The notes under the pieces are model-generated. The model saw only the letters and a program-made list of their open reading frames with translations. It was not told the origin of the DNA and did no database searches. Below are positions 1-7,985 of a stretch of DNA of 64,000 nucleotides, piece by piece. Source of the stretch: Desulfovibrionales bacterium. Its GTDB lineage: Bacteria > Desulfobacterota > QYQD01. The stretch covers positions 34,810 to 98,809 of the forward strand of contig JAQURM010000003.1 in the NCBI GenBank assembly GCA_028715605.1, in the 5' to 3' direction. Both the position numbers and the translations under genes were made by a program. Each line of letters begins with the position of its first letter. The stretch's first letter is position 1.

Positions 1-1
1 G

Positions 2-250
2 GGGCGGAATAGAAGGGAAGCGACTAACCTTGTCGCTCAAAGAAGAAATACAGCTCCTCAAACGGTCATTGACAAGTATTGCAGGCAACTTGGCAAGAGG
101 GCTTATGAAATTGACCGGCTCTTAGAGGATCAGAAATTAGGGGAATTGAGGGCATTACTTGAAAAGAAATTTGTCAACCATCGGGAGGTAATAAACTCCT
201 TTTTCGCCTCTTTAAACGGCAGGAAAAACATGGAGGAGCATCATGCATAA
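2..250 (+). CDS. Hypothetical protein, C-terminal fragment
   Basis: The frame is open from the window edge to a TAA at 248-250, giving about 82 residues of the C-terminus of an unrecognised protein. The tail is charged and helical, rich in Arg, Lys, Glu and Leu. Its stop overlaps the ATG of hicB by 8 nt, so it is probably co-transcribed with the HicBA module. The start lies outside the window and no function can be assigned. Confidence 0.45.
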   Translation, partial: GRNRREATNLVAQRRNTAPQTVIDKYCRQLGKRAYEIDRLLEDQKLGELRALLEKKFVNHREVINSFFASLNGRKNMEEHHA

Positions 251-455
251 TGAGTTTACAGCAATTATTGAAAAAGACGGAGATTGGTATATTGCTTACT
301 GCCCTGAGGTTCCTGGGGCAAATGGGCAAGGCAAAACAATTGAGGAATGCAAAGCAAGTTTGGCGGCGGCTATCTCACTCATACTGGAAGATCGGCGTGA
401 GGACGCCATGCGCGGATTACCAGAAGATGCAATTCGCGAGGTCGTCGCAGTCTGA
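243..455 (+). CDS. hicB: HicB-type antitoxin
   Basis: This 70-residue protein has the HicB partial RNase H-like fold signature: an N-terminal strand pattern with YCPEVPGA (about residues 19-26), then GKTIEEC and a following helix. HicB antitoxins neutralise HicA mRNA interferases and repress their own operon. The stop codon TGA at 453-455 shares one base with the hicA ATG, so the pair is translationally coupled. The antitoxin-first order is one of the two known arrangements. It is short for the family and has no separate C-terminal HTH or RHH DNA-binding domain, so autoregulation may be weak or need the complex. Confidence 0.85.
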   Translation: MHNEFTAIIEKDGDWYIAYCPEVPGANGQGKTIEECKASLAAAISLILEDRREDAMRGLPEDAIREVVAV

Positions 456-652
456 TGAAGAGACAAGCCCTCCTACGGCATTTGCGTCGGTATGGTTGCT
501 TCCTCAAGAGAGAAGGGGGATCTCATTCGCTTTGGATGAACCCAGCGAATGGTTCTGTGGAGACGGTGCCGCGACACACTGAAATCTCCGACAAGCTTGC
601 CAGAAAAATATGCAAAGGACTCGGAATCGCTGATCTCCATAAAGAAGAGTAA
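455..652 (+). CDS. hicA: HicA-type mRNA interferase toxin
   Basis: This 65-residue protein has the small dsRBD-like fold of HicA. The key motif GGSHS at about residues 21-25 contains the catalytic His, and it is followed by a basic strand and a C-terminal helix (KICKGLGI). HicA cleaves mRNA independently of the ribosome and is held inactive by HicB. It starts inside the hicB stop codon, consistent with coupled translation. Its length is normal for the family and no key residue is missing, so the toxin appears intact. Confidence 0.85.
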   Translation: MKRQALLRHLRRYGCFLKREGGSHSLWMNPANGSVETVPRHTEISDKLARKICKGLGIADLHKEE

Positions 653-716
653 CAAAAACCATGGCATAACAATAGGCTTCAGCGGATGGCTGATAGCCAC
701 CGCTGAGCCGTAGCGT

Positions 717-850
717 GTGTGCCGGGCATGGCACAGGACTATCGGGGTGAGAGTCCCCGATCCAGGTTTTAGCGGAGCCGAAGGCTAGGAAAAGGACAAG
801 AGCCTGCCCCGGACATGATCCGGGAAACAGGAACCAGATTTGATCCGCCT
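717..850 (+). mobile_element. Group II intron 5' remnant (domain I), no reverse transcriptase
   Basis: From 717 the sequence begins GTGTGCCGGGCATGGCAC, the typical GUGYGCC 5' end of bacterial group II introns. It is followed by a paired GGGGTGAGAGTCCCC element (about 745-759) and GCCGAAGGC, as expected for domain I. No open frame for an intron-encoded reverse transcriptase follows, and no domain V or VI is seen before the next gene at 976. It is therefore best read as a truncated intron stranded in a toxin-antitoxin region. The 3' edge is approximate. Confidence 0.5.
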
Positions 851-975
851 GCGGCAAATGTTGTGGGATGGTGGGGAAGTCGTGAGGCTCCTCCCTATTC
901 CGATTATGCTCTTATTAATCATTATTGTCTTGCCTTGTGATGTATGTTTAAATAGTTCAGTGAAGGAGGCACACT

Positions 976-1209
976 ATGGCGACAACAAATGACAGAGTTA
1001 TTGAAGAAGCCCTATCCCTTCCGGCAAACGTCCGTCTAAGCTTGGTTGAGAAGCTTCTGACGAGCCTCAACCTTCCAATCGATGAGGAAATAGATCGCCT
1101 TTGGGCAGAAGAAGCGGAACGTCGCGTGTCACAAATTGAGGAAGGCAAGGCTAAACTGGTCCCCGGTGAGGAAGTCTTCTCCAAGATTCGAGCGAAGCAC
1201 GGAAAATGA
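976..1209 (+). CDS. Addiction-module antitoxin-like protein (TIGR02574 type), orphan
   Basis: This 77-residue protein resembles the 'putative addiction module component' family: an N-terminal helix (VIEEALSLPANVRLSLVEKL), then the hallmark DEEIDRLWAEEAERRV. The tail EGKAKLVPGEEVFSKIRAKHG is also typical. These proteins usually sit just upstream of a RelE/ParE toxin. No toxin follows here; the next frame is another antitoxin-like protein, so this is an orphan. A strong AAGGAGG-like Shine-Dalgarno sequence (about 963-968) fixes the ATG start. Confidence 0.7.
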   Translation: MATTNDRVIEEALSLPANVRLSLVEKLLTSLNLPIDEEIDRLWAEEAERRVSQIEEGKAKLVPGEEVFSKIRAKHGK

Positions 1210-1240
1210 GATTCTATTTCCACTGAGGAGGAACATTTGT

Positions 1241-1441
1241 ATGAGCAAGGTCGAGAACATAGAAAGTGAGATCCGAAAACTATCTTCATCTGAACTTGCA
1301 AGGTTTCGCAAATGGTTTGTGCAATTCGATGCTGAGGCTTGGGACCGGCAAATTGAAGAAGATGCAAAGGCTGGGAAGCTGGATGCTCTTGCCGATAAGG
1401 CACTGAAGGCTTTCGAGTCAGGCGAGTGTACCGAAGTTTGA
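1241..1441 (+). CDS. Small antitoxin-like protein, orphan
   Basis: A 66-residue acidic helical protein begins at ATG 1241 behind GAGGAGG. The frame stays open upstream to 1136, but that part overlaps the preceding gene and is not credible. The core ELARFRKWFVQFDAEAWDRQ and IEEDAKAGKLDALADKAL resembles small antitoxins that accompany RelE/ParE toxins. The usual toxin is missing, since only about 70 nt separate it from mazE. It probably shares a transcript with the gene at 976. Function is inferred from resemblance only. Confidence 0.6.
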   Translation: MSKVENIESEIRKLSSSELARFRKWFVQFDAEAWDRQIEEDAKAGKLDALADKALKAFESGECTEV

Positions 1442-1454
1442 GGCACTTTTTAAA

Positions 1455-1490
1455 TTGACATTCTCCCATCGCAGATATACATTGTATATC
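1455..1490 (+). promoter_or_regulatory. mazEF promoter with overlapping palindromic operator
   Basis: A consensus -35 TTGACA (1455-1460) lies 17 bp from a -10-like TACATT (1478-1483). A perfect palindrome GATATACA-T-TGTATATC (1474-1490) covers the -10 box. This is the expected layout for autorepression by a MazE/AbrB-type antitoxin about 20 bp ahead of its gene. The regulator assignment is inferred from position. Confidence 0.6.
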
Positions 1491-1512
1491 ATATATGTAA
1501 GGGGATATAACT

Positions 1513-1764
1513 ATGCAAGATAATATGGAGTTACAAATTGGGAAATGGGGTAATTCGCTTGGCATTCGACTTCCAAAACATGTATTAGAATCACTCCATC
1601 TGGGTGTAAAGGATCGGGTAAGTTGCTCATTAGAGGATGGAAAATTGATTTTAAAGCCACTGTCTCACCAAAAGAAATACACATTAGAAGAGTTGCTCGC
1701 CCAGGTACAAGAACCCGGCAAGGAAGTTTCATGGGGCAAACCTGAAGGAGAGGAAGTTTGGTAG
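1513..1764 (+). CDS. mazE: MazE/AbrB-family antitoxin
   Basis: This 83-residue protein carries the SpoVT/AbrB swapped-hairpin DNA-binding domain: QIGKWGNSLGIRLPKHVLE at about residues 8-26, a canonical MazE signature, followed by a beta strand. The C-terminal acidic tail is the part that normally wraps the MazF dimer. Its stop (1762-1764) overlaps the mazF TTG start by 7 nt. The palindromic operator just upstream is probably its target. Length and motif are complete. Confidence 0.88.
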   Translation: MQDNMELQIGKWGNSLGIRLPKHVLESLHLGVKDRVSCSLEDGKLILKPLSHQKKYTLEELLAQVQEPGKEVSWGKPEGEEVW

Positions 1765-2093
1765 GCTATATCCCAAAACGCGGAGATTTTATTCGCCTTA
1801 ATTTTGACCCACAAGCCGGACATGAACAGAAGGGAAGCAGGCCGGCTTTAGTCGTAAGTCATAGCGCTTTTAATAAAAAGATGGGGTTCATTTTTGTTTG
1901 TCCCATCAGCAACACAGAACGTAAAAATCCATTTTATGTAGCCATACCCGAAGGTAAAAAAATTACAGGGGTGATCATGGCAGATCAGTTGCGTTCGCTT
2001 AATTACGGGGCCAGAAATGCGGCCTACATTGGCAAATGCCCGGAAGAACTACTCCAGGAAGTATTAATGCGTATAGACCCTATAATGTTCTAA
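1758..2093 (+). CDS. mazF: MazF-family endoribonuclease toxin
   Basis: This 111-residue MazF/PemK-type toxin has the RGDFIRLNFDP strand near the N-terminus, the conserved SRPALVVS (about residues 27-34) and the VCPISNT strand. These place the RNA-cleaving Arg and Ser/Thr residues of the CcdB/MazF fold. It starts at TTG 1758 inside the 3' end of mazE, so translation is coupled and probably lower than that of the antitoxin. MazF enzymes cut single-stranded mRNA at short motifs. Nothing suggests inactivation. Confidence 0.88.
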   Translation: MVGYIPKRGDFIRLNFDPQAGHEQKGSRPALVVSHSAFNKKMGFIFVCPISNTERKNPFYVAIPEGKKITGVIMADQLRSLNYGARNAAYIGKCPEELLQEVLMRIDPIMF

Positions 2094-2110
2094 TCTCCCT
2101 CACGTAATCC

Positions 2111-3694
2111 TCATAGAGATAACGCGCGGCGTATATCTTCCGGGCAGGACTGGAGGATATGGGCCGTGGCCTTAGCCACGGTCTGGCTTGTATCTACTCG
2201 AAGAAGGCGGCCGGACGGTATCTCCTCCGGTCGATCAAAGGTCTCCACCTGTTTCAGGTATATCTCCCAGCGGCCGTCTGAGACGGCCTTCTTGTTTTTT
2301 CTGCGTCTTTCCAGCCGGGCCTTAGTTTCTTCCTCCGGGCAGTGGCAATAGACAAAGCAGTAGGGGACATCCAGTTCTTCAGCCATCCAGATCAGGGCCG
2401 TCCTTTCGTCCCGGTCCTTGTATGAGGCGTCGAGGATGACGGATTCCCCCATCTCCAGCCGGGCCGCCGCCTCTTCGCGCAATCTGGCATAGGTCGAGCG
2501 GGAAAAGTCCGGGCTGTAAATGCCCTGTCCGAAGGGCTCCGGCCTTCTTTCTGTGGGCGCGAGGCCGGCCATTTTTTTCCTGATCTCATCAGAATTAAGG
2601 GGCGCGATGGCTAGCTTTTCACCAATAACCCTGGCCTGGGTGCTCTTCCCGCCGGCAATAAGGCCAAAGAATACCAGGAGAACCGGCTTCCTTTTTCCGC
2701 CGGCATAGCGGTAGGCAAGGCCAAAGTATTTTCGGGCCGTGGACAGAGAGCGGCTCCGGTCTTCTTCGCTGATTTCCTTGCTGTCCGCCGAGAAGGAGTG
2801 GATTTTGCCGCGCACATAGGCCCGGTAACATTTGTAGAAATCCAGTAGGTCTATAAGCGAGCGATCGCCGGAGAGTTCCACAAAGCGATCGATAAGATAT
2901 CCGGAGAGGGCGCCCAACCGGTGAAAATCCAGGTCCATGGCCAGGAAGGCTATATCACAGGCCACGTCTCCATAGCGGAAACGCTCGTTGAACTCTATGC
3001 AGTCGTAAATATAGACATCATCAGCTATACAGATGTTGGCCGAATAGAGATCCCCGTGCCCGTCCCGGATTTTTCCTGATTTTATACGTTCCTGAAAGAG
3101 ATCAGCCTTTTTTTCAAAGAAGGAGAGGCTATATGCCTTAATGGTTTCAAAACGCTTCCTGGTGAGGGCGCGGCCGATGTAGCCTTCGGTCTGGGCAAAG
3201 TTTTCCTCGATATTGAAACGTACCTGCGGGATTTCGCCATAGAAGTCTATCTCCGGGCCGGTGGCGGCCTGTGCGTAGAAGGGGACGAGTTTTTGCACGA
3301 TGCGGTCGATGACCCCTTGATCTACTTTGTCATCCTTTATCAGGACGTCCATCATCCGGTCCTGGGGCATCTGCCGCATCTTTACCGCGTATTCAATGAC
3401 TTCTCCCGGACCGTTTATAAAAAAGCCTTTTCCGTCTGTAGTCACCGGTTCCACCCCGAGATATATCTCCGGCGAGAGCCTTTTATTGAGGACTACCTCC
3501 CGCTCACAAAAGTGTTTGCGTTTTTCGAGGGTGGTAAAATCGAGAAAACCGAAGTTAACAGGTTTTTTTATCTTATAAACAAAGTCACCGGTAATAAATA
3601 CGTAGGAGATATGGGTCTGGACAAGTTTTATCTCGGCTACCGGGTGGGGATATGCCCCTGGCCCTAACAGGCCCTTTACAAAGTCAGGCAACAT
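2111..3694 (-). CDS. Fusion of APH-like kinase and AAA_33/zeta-like P-loop kinase
   Basis: This 527-residue protein has two kinase modules. The N-terminal about 330 residues are aminoglycoside-phosphotransferase-like, with YKIKKPV as the ATP-Lys strand, DGHGDLYSANIC as the catalytic loop and IYDCIEFN as the metal-binding Asp loop. The C-terminal about 180 residues are a P-loop kinase, with the Walker A sequence FGLIAGGKST near residue 345, LNSDEIRKK and VILDASYKDRDER. The same two-domain architecture is widespread in proteobacteria; its substrate is unknown to me. It is convergent with mazF and faces away from the selenoprotein at 3848. No resistance role should be assumed. Confidence 0.75.
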   Translation of the reverse strand: MLPDFVKGLLGPGAYPHPVAEIKLVQTHISYVFITGDFVYKIKKPVNFGFLDFTTLEKRKHFCEREVVLNKRLSPEIYLGVEPVTTDGKGFFINGPGEVIEYAVKMRQMPQDRMMDVLIKDDKVDQGVIDRIVQKLVPFYAQAATGPEIDFYGEIPQVRFNIEENFAQTEGYIGRALTRKRFETIKAYSLSFFEKKADLFQERIKSGKIRDGHGDLYSANICIADDVYIYDCIEFNERFRYGDVACDIAFLAMDLDFHRLGALSGYLIDRFVELSGDRSLIDLLDFYKCYRAYVRGKIHSFSADSKEISEEDRSRSLSTARKYFGLAYRYAGGKRKPVLLVFFGLIAGGKSTQARVIGEKLAIAPLNSDEIRKKMAGLAPTERRPEPFGQGIYSPDFSRSTYARLREEAAARLEMGESVILDASYKDRDERTALIWMAEELDVPYCFVYCHCPEEETKARLERRRKNKKAVSDGRWEIYLKQVETFDRPEEIPSGRLLRVDTSQTVAKATAHILQSCPEDIRRALSL

Positions 3695-3847
3695 GCGGAA
3701 CCTCTGATAGCAGATAAGATGACTCTTGTTATCAGCTTATGGACGAGGTGTCAAGGTATCGGTGTTTATTTTTGATAATACTGGACATCTGATAAGGAGT
3801 TTTGATATGCTCTCTCAGGTAGGTAATAATCCTTTGTAGGTATTGAG

Positions 3848-5206
3848 ATGAGCAGGCGCTTAGCATATCTTTTTTTGTTGGTTATAGTGTTCTTAGCCTT
3901 TTTTGCCTCATCCGGCGCGGAAGAAGGGACAAGGATAACCCTGCTCTTAACCGGACAGACCCGTGGGGCATTGGAGCCTTGCGGCTGAGGCGAAAACCGG
4001 GCTGGCGGTCTGGCCAGAAGGGCTACAATAATCAAGGACGTTCTTAAGGAGAATCCTCAGGCCCTGTTAATCGAGGGGAGCGGCGCTTTTCATGGCGCAG
4101 GCCCGACGGATCTGGTAAGGACTGAGGTTTATCTAAAGACCCTGGAGAAGATGGGCTATCACGCCATTGCCCTGGGCGGCGACGCCTTCAACTTCGGGAC
4201 TGACTTTATCCGGAAGCAGATTAAGAGCTTAAACATTCCTTTCCTTTCGGCCAACGTCCATAGGGGTGAGGCTAAAGAGCTTCTGGGGAGGCCATATCTA
4301 ATCAAGGAACTGGGCCCGGTCAAACTTGGAATCCTGGCCCTGACCGCGCCGCCGCTCAACCGCGATCAAATTCAGGCTGAGGGGTTCGGGCTTGAAGTAT
4401 CTGATCCTTTAGCCGGTATCAAAAAATATCTGCCTGCCGTCAAAAGGGAGACTAACCTGGTTGTGGTCTTAAGCGATCTTCCGGAAGAAGAAAACAGATC
4501 ACTCGCCGCTGAATTTGGCGACGTCCAGGTTATCCTGGCGGCCAGAGGCAATATCCCTGTAGAAAATGTCAACCATGCCGTCATCGTCTCTCCCGGCCAG
4601 AAGTATCTGGCCAGACTGGATTTATGGGTGGACCATTATGGACGGCTTCTAAGGCATGACTTTAAGTGGATATACCTTTCGATGGATATTCTCCCTGACC
4701 CGGAAGTAGAGCAATTTATTTCACAGGCTTATGGCGCAGCGTTTAAGGATCGGGCAGCGCAGGCCGGGGCAAGGCGGAAGTTTTCTGACCAGGCGCTGGA
4801 GCAGGACAGGGATAACGGCTACGTGGGGGCGGAGGGCTGCCGAAGTTGCCATGCGACTGAATACCGGGCCTGGAAAGGCACCAGGCATTCCCGGTCCTTC
4901 GATACCTTGAGAGATGTCCGGAGGCATTTTTATCCTGATTGTGTTTCGTGTCATACCACGGGTTTTGGTTATCCTACCGGCTTTCAGATGGGTCAAACTA
5001 CGGGTGGCCGACTGGCCGGTGTGGAGTGCGAGGTATGCCACGGCCCGGGCCGGAAACATACCTTCTATCCTGAAACATCTCGGTTGAGACGTACTGTCCC
5101 TGCTTCCATCTGTCTCGCATGCCATGACAAGGAGAGAAATCCGGACTTCGAGGGGCAAAAGGAAGTATTGTTTAACCGGATAAGCCATAAGGCATTAACT
5201 CGGTAA
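3848..5206 (+). CDS. Selenoprotein: 5'-nucleotidase/metallophosphoesterase-like domain plus tetraheme cytochrome c
   Basis: Read with one in-frame UGA (3986-3988) as selenocysteine, this is a 452-residue exported protein. Residues 1-24 form a signal peptide, then TLLLTGQTRGALEPCGUGEN with Sec at residue 47, and GGLARRATI. The family I recall has EPCGC here, so Sec replaces the second Cys. The middle resembles the calcineurin-like/UshA fold (GYHAIALGGDAFNFG). The C-terminal part has four heme sites: CRSCH, CVSCH, CEVCH and CLACH. A frame starting at ATG 4151 would lose the signal peptide and the redox motif. A near-ideal SECIS hairpin follows the UGA. It is monocistronic, flanked by minus-strand genes. 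It probably acts in the periplasm; its substrate is unknown. Confidence 0.85.
4002..4017 (+). promoter_or_regulatory. Bacterial SECIS hairpin of the cytochrome selenoprotein
   Basis: CTGGC (4002-4006) pairs with GCCAG (4013-4017) around the loop GGTCTG. Counting U of the UGA as 1, the loop G and U fall at positions 23 and 24. As I recall it, this is the register of the essential GU in the E. coli fdhF SECIS, whose loop is AGGUCU. SelB would bind here. Confidence 0.8.
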
Positions 5207-5246
5207 GGACAGATTTTGCATCTTCTTCGCTTGCTTGGTAGCGGCC

Positions 5247-6350
5247 TTATTGAGATTGGCCAGCCGGCGAAGAGGAAAAACAGCGTTTAAATGATATGGC
5301 CAGGATGGCTGTAAAGGCCAGGACGAAAAGGCCATTGGCCATAAAGGAAAAACTGTACCCCCACCTGTTGTTTAGAAGACCGGCTACTACTGCTCCGGAA
5401 AACATGGCGGCCGTCCGCACCACATAGAGCAGTCCTGAATTTCCCCCGAGGCGCGCCCCCGGGAAGTAGAGCGCAGTCAGGACCCCTATGCCTAAAATGG
5501 CTATGGCGTCACCCGTGGTGTGGAATATCCTGGTTATAAGAAGACCCCCGAACGACCGCGCATTCCCGGTCAGGAATTGAAAGGCGCCGGACATTACAAG
5601 GCCGGCAAAGAGGAAATGGATAATCCTCTGCTTACGATCCATAAAGTATCCGATCCATGGGGCCAAAAAGGCCATCCAGAGGCCGATACCGGCAAACATA
5701 TAGCCGATGTTTCTGGGCGCAAATCCCAGTTTCCCTTTCATTAAAAGTGTAAAGGAAGTTTGCTCTACGCCAAAGTGGGTGGCCAGGACAAATATCCCCA
5801 GTATCAAGAGGAGTCTTCCCGGTTTTTTCAGGTCAGCCCGGTATTCCTCAAAGCTAAACCTGATCGGGGCAGAATCCCTGAGAAATAAAGTAAGCGCGAT
5901 AAGCGCCAGGGAGCATGCCCAAGCCGTAGCAATTAAAGACTTTGGTGGATAGTAAGAAGTGATCAATCCTCCTATAAGCGGTCCAAAGGCATATCCCAGG
6001 TAACCGCCCACGTGGTAGAGGGCCACCTGCCGGCTTAAACTATTGCGCGTGATGACCTTGAGATAAAGAGACGAAAGTACAATAAAGAGGGCGGAGGCGC
6101 CGGCGCCTCCGATAGCGACAGAGAGCAGGAGCCAATAAAAGTTCCGGGAGAGGAGGAGGAAGAAGAAGTACAGACTCAGGCAACACGTACCGGCAATGAC
6201 GGTTTTTTGGGGAGAAAAGTAATCGGAAAAGACTCCCATGGGGAGCATAAGCAGCATGGAGGCCATGGAGAATGTGCCGATTATTATGCCGATACGGCCA
6301 TCGGTCAGGCCGTATTCTTTCAGGAGAAGGGGCAGAAATGCGAAAACCAT
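5247..6350 (-). CDS. Major facilitator superfamily transporter
   Basis: A hydrophobic protein of at least 367 residues with about 11-12 membrane spans and the MFS loop GVFSDYFSPQK after helix 2. A second half begins near FSFEEYRADLKKPGRLL. The first listed Met (6350) falls inside what should be helix 1. The frame stays open upstream through about 23 more codons with a good TM-like sequence (TSVFFAANTLFYFCHW), yet no ATG, GTG or TTG occurs there. An AAGGAG sequence at 6430-6435 suggests a true start near 6417-6419, possibly a rare codon. It lies just behind the SAM hydrolase gene and was probably co-transcribed with it. The substrate is unknown. Confidence 0.78.
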   Translation of the reverse strand: MVFAFLPLLLKEYGLTDGRIGIIIGTFSMASMLLMLPMGVFSDYFSPQKTVIAGTCCLSLYFFFLLLSRNFYWLLLSVAIGGAGASALFIVLSSLYLKVITRNSLSRQVALYHVGGYLGYAFGPLIGGLITSYYPPKSLIATAWACSLALIALTLFLRDSAPIRFSFEEYRADLKKPGRLLLILGIFVLATHFGVEQTSFTLLMKGKLGFAPRNIGYMFAGIGLWMAFLAPWIGYFMDRKQRIIHFLFAGLVMSGAFQFLTGNARSFGGLLITRIFHTTGDAIAILGIGVLTALYFPGARLGGNSGLLYVVRTAAMFSGAVVAGLLNNRWGYSFSFMANGLFVLAFTAILAISFKRCFSSSPAGQSQ

Positions 6351-6408
6351 CCAGTGACAAAAATAAAATAGGGTGTTGGCCGCAAAGAAGACACTGGTGG
6401 TTTTTCTA

Positions 6409-7257
6409 TCAAGAGCGATTTTCTGTTGTCTCCTTAAGATTCTTTTCTATGGTTACGGTTACCGCGGCCCCTGTGCCCATTTTCAGCCTCCCGGCTGCGC
6501 TGCCGGAGACCTCGGCAATTTCCAGAAGGCCGCTGCTTCCGAACAAGGCTATTATACCATGCTCTGCGGCCCCGGCATACGTCTTCTGGAGGAATTTTAA
6601 AGAAATGCCGCCGGCCTTAATCACAAAGGGTCTTCCCTGGATGTGTTTCTTAAATTCTTTTTCTGATATGTTGGTAATAAGGTTTCCAAAGCGGTCTATC
6701 CAGACCACTTCTCCGTAGAGCGTCCTCCCATCGAATTCAGGCCTTGTGGCGCTAAAGATAACCGGGTCTGTAATGCGTTCACCCAACTCCTCAGGCGGCG
6801 TGCCGCAGGCCAGGTGTCCGGCTACCGGCGCGAAGATATCGCGACCGTGAAACGTGGCGGAGATTTTGTCTAAAAAGTATTTTTTCTGATTTAATACATA
6901 TACATCAAAAGGCTTCCCTGATTGGTATAGCAGGCTGAAGAGCCCGTTGTCCGGGCCGATAAAGAAACGGCCGGCGCAGGCGACCAGGATAGGCCGGCGG
7001 GTAGCGCCCACCCCTGGATCAACTACGGCCACGTGGATGCTCCCTTTCGGGAAGTAATTATAGGAAGCGGATATCTGCCACGCTGCCGCCTTTATATCCT
7101 GCGGGGGAATTTCATGCGTCAGGTCGATGAGCCGGACATCCGGGCAGATGGAGAGAATAACCCCCTTCATGACGCCGGCATAGATGTCCCGGGTGCCGAA
7201 GTCGGTAAGGAGCGTAATGATTCTGGTTGCACGCATGGATTTCAGGCTGTTTATCAA
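6409..7257 (-). CDS. SAM hydroxide adenosyltransferase (SAM hydrolase, DUF62)
   Basis: This 282-residue protein matches the S-adenosyl-L-methionine hydrolase family. It has LLTDFGTRDIYAGVMKG near the start (Asp and Thr at the active site), LTHEIPPQDI, HVAVVDPGVG, GPDNGLFS and WIDRFGNLITNI. The enzyme splits SAM to adenosine and methionine using water. The start is TTG 7257, overlapping the stop of the WYL regulator gene (TTGA); ATG 7236 is an alternative. The order WYL regulator-SAM hydrolase-MFS on one strand suggests an operon. The physiological role of the family is debated. Confidence 0.85.
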   Translation of the reverse strand: MINSLKSMRATRIITLLTDFGTRDIYAGVMKGVILSICPDVRLIDLTHEIPPQDIKAAAWQISASYNYFPKGSIHVAVVDPGVGATRRPILVACAGRFFIGPDNGLFSLLYQSGKPFDVYVLNQKKYFLDKISATFHGRDIFAPVAGHLACGTPPEELGERITDPVIFSATRPEFDGRTLYGEVVWIDRFGNLITNISEKEFKKHIQGRPFVIKAGGISLKFLQKTYAGAAEHGIIALFGSSGLLEIAEVSGSAAGRLKMGTGAAVTVTIEKNLKETTENRS

Positions 7258-7904
7258 CGGGGTATGAAGAAAGGGGTTTTGATTACTTGCTTGATGAGCG
7301 GGACACGGAAGGTCTCCGTCTTTTTGCTTTCAGGGGTGAAGGCATCCAGAAACAGACTGCCCTGCTCGAAGTAAAGCCGTTCCGGATCGGCTGTATAGCG
7401 GCGCAGCACCTTTTCGTTTTCTTTCCGGCAGTCTATGACAATACGATTTCTATCCTGGAGCGCCCCCTGTAGTTTATCCAGGATGTCCTTATGACAGCCG
7501 AATCCATCCCGTACAATCAGGTTATCCACCATATTTATCAATTCTTTTCGGGTCTTCGAGGGGAGTGCGTCTACGATATGGCACAAAGCGGCGTAGGCGC
7601 CGTAAGCAAGAGCAAAATCATTTCGTGCCGTTAGAACCTGCTGCCGGACCGCGAGCATAAGGGCCACAGTATCTCCCAGGGCAAGGTCGGGTATGGTAAA
7701 TGCGGGTTCCTTTTTTATCAAAAATGCCTTTTCGTGGTTGGAATATTTAATTGACAGACCCAGCTCGTTTAACGACTGGAGATCATAATAGAATTGCGAC
7801 TTGCCGATGCTAAGAGAGGCTAAACATTGCTGACGGGTTTGGTGCGGCTGGGTCTTGATCTTAAGAACCGTTTCAACCAGTCTAACTAAGCGGTTGGATT
7901 GCAT
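7254..7904 (-). CDS. WYL-domain transcriptional regulator
   Basis: An N-terminal winged helix (about residues 1-60; ASLSIGKSQFYYDLQSLNELGL) is followed by a linker and a C-terminal WYL/WCX-like domain that includes IVIDCRKENEKVLRRYTADPERL. This matches YafY/PafBC-type regulators, which bind nucleic acid or nucleotide ligands through the WYL domain. ATG 7904 with AAAGG upstream is preferred to the GTG at 7919. It is the first gene of the probable operon with the SAM hydrolase, so it may control it. Ligand and targets are unknown. Confidence 0.72.
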   Translation of the reverse strand: MQSNRLVRLVETVLKIKTQPHQTRQQCLASLSIGKSQFYYDLQSLNELGLSIKYSNHEKAFLIKKEPAFTIPDLALGDTVALMLAVRQQVLTARNDFALAYGAYAALCHIVDALPSKTRKELINMVDNLIVRDGFGCHKDILDKLQGALQDRNRIVIDCRKENEKVLRRYTADPERLYFEQGSLFLDAFTPESKKTETFRVPLIKQVIKTPFFIPR

Positions 7905-7985
7905 ATAGCGGCCTTTCACATAAAGGCACTATATTAAATTTTTCCTTTCAAAGTCAAGAAGTACTTTTCTCTTCCCAATTTCTGC

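Noticed and set aside
504..1565. Minus-strand frames of 117 and 202 codons over the toxin-antitoxin genes
   Set aside because: They run antisense to well-supported hicBA and antitoxin genes, are Ser/Pro/Arg-rich and show no motif.
4151..5206. A separate 351-residue cytochrome gene starting at ATG 4151
   Set aside because: It has no signal peptide although it carries four CxxCH motifs; the in-phase upstream sequence supplies the export signal and the motif across the UGA.
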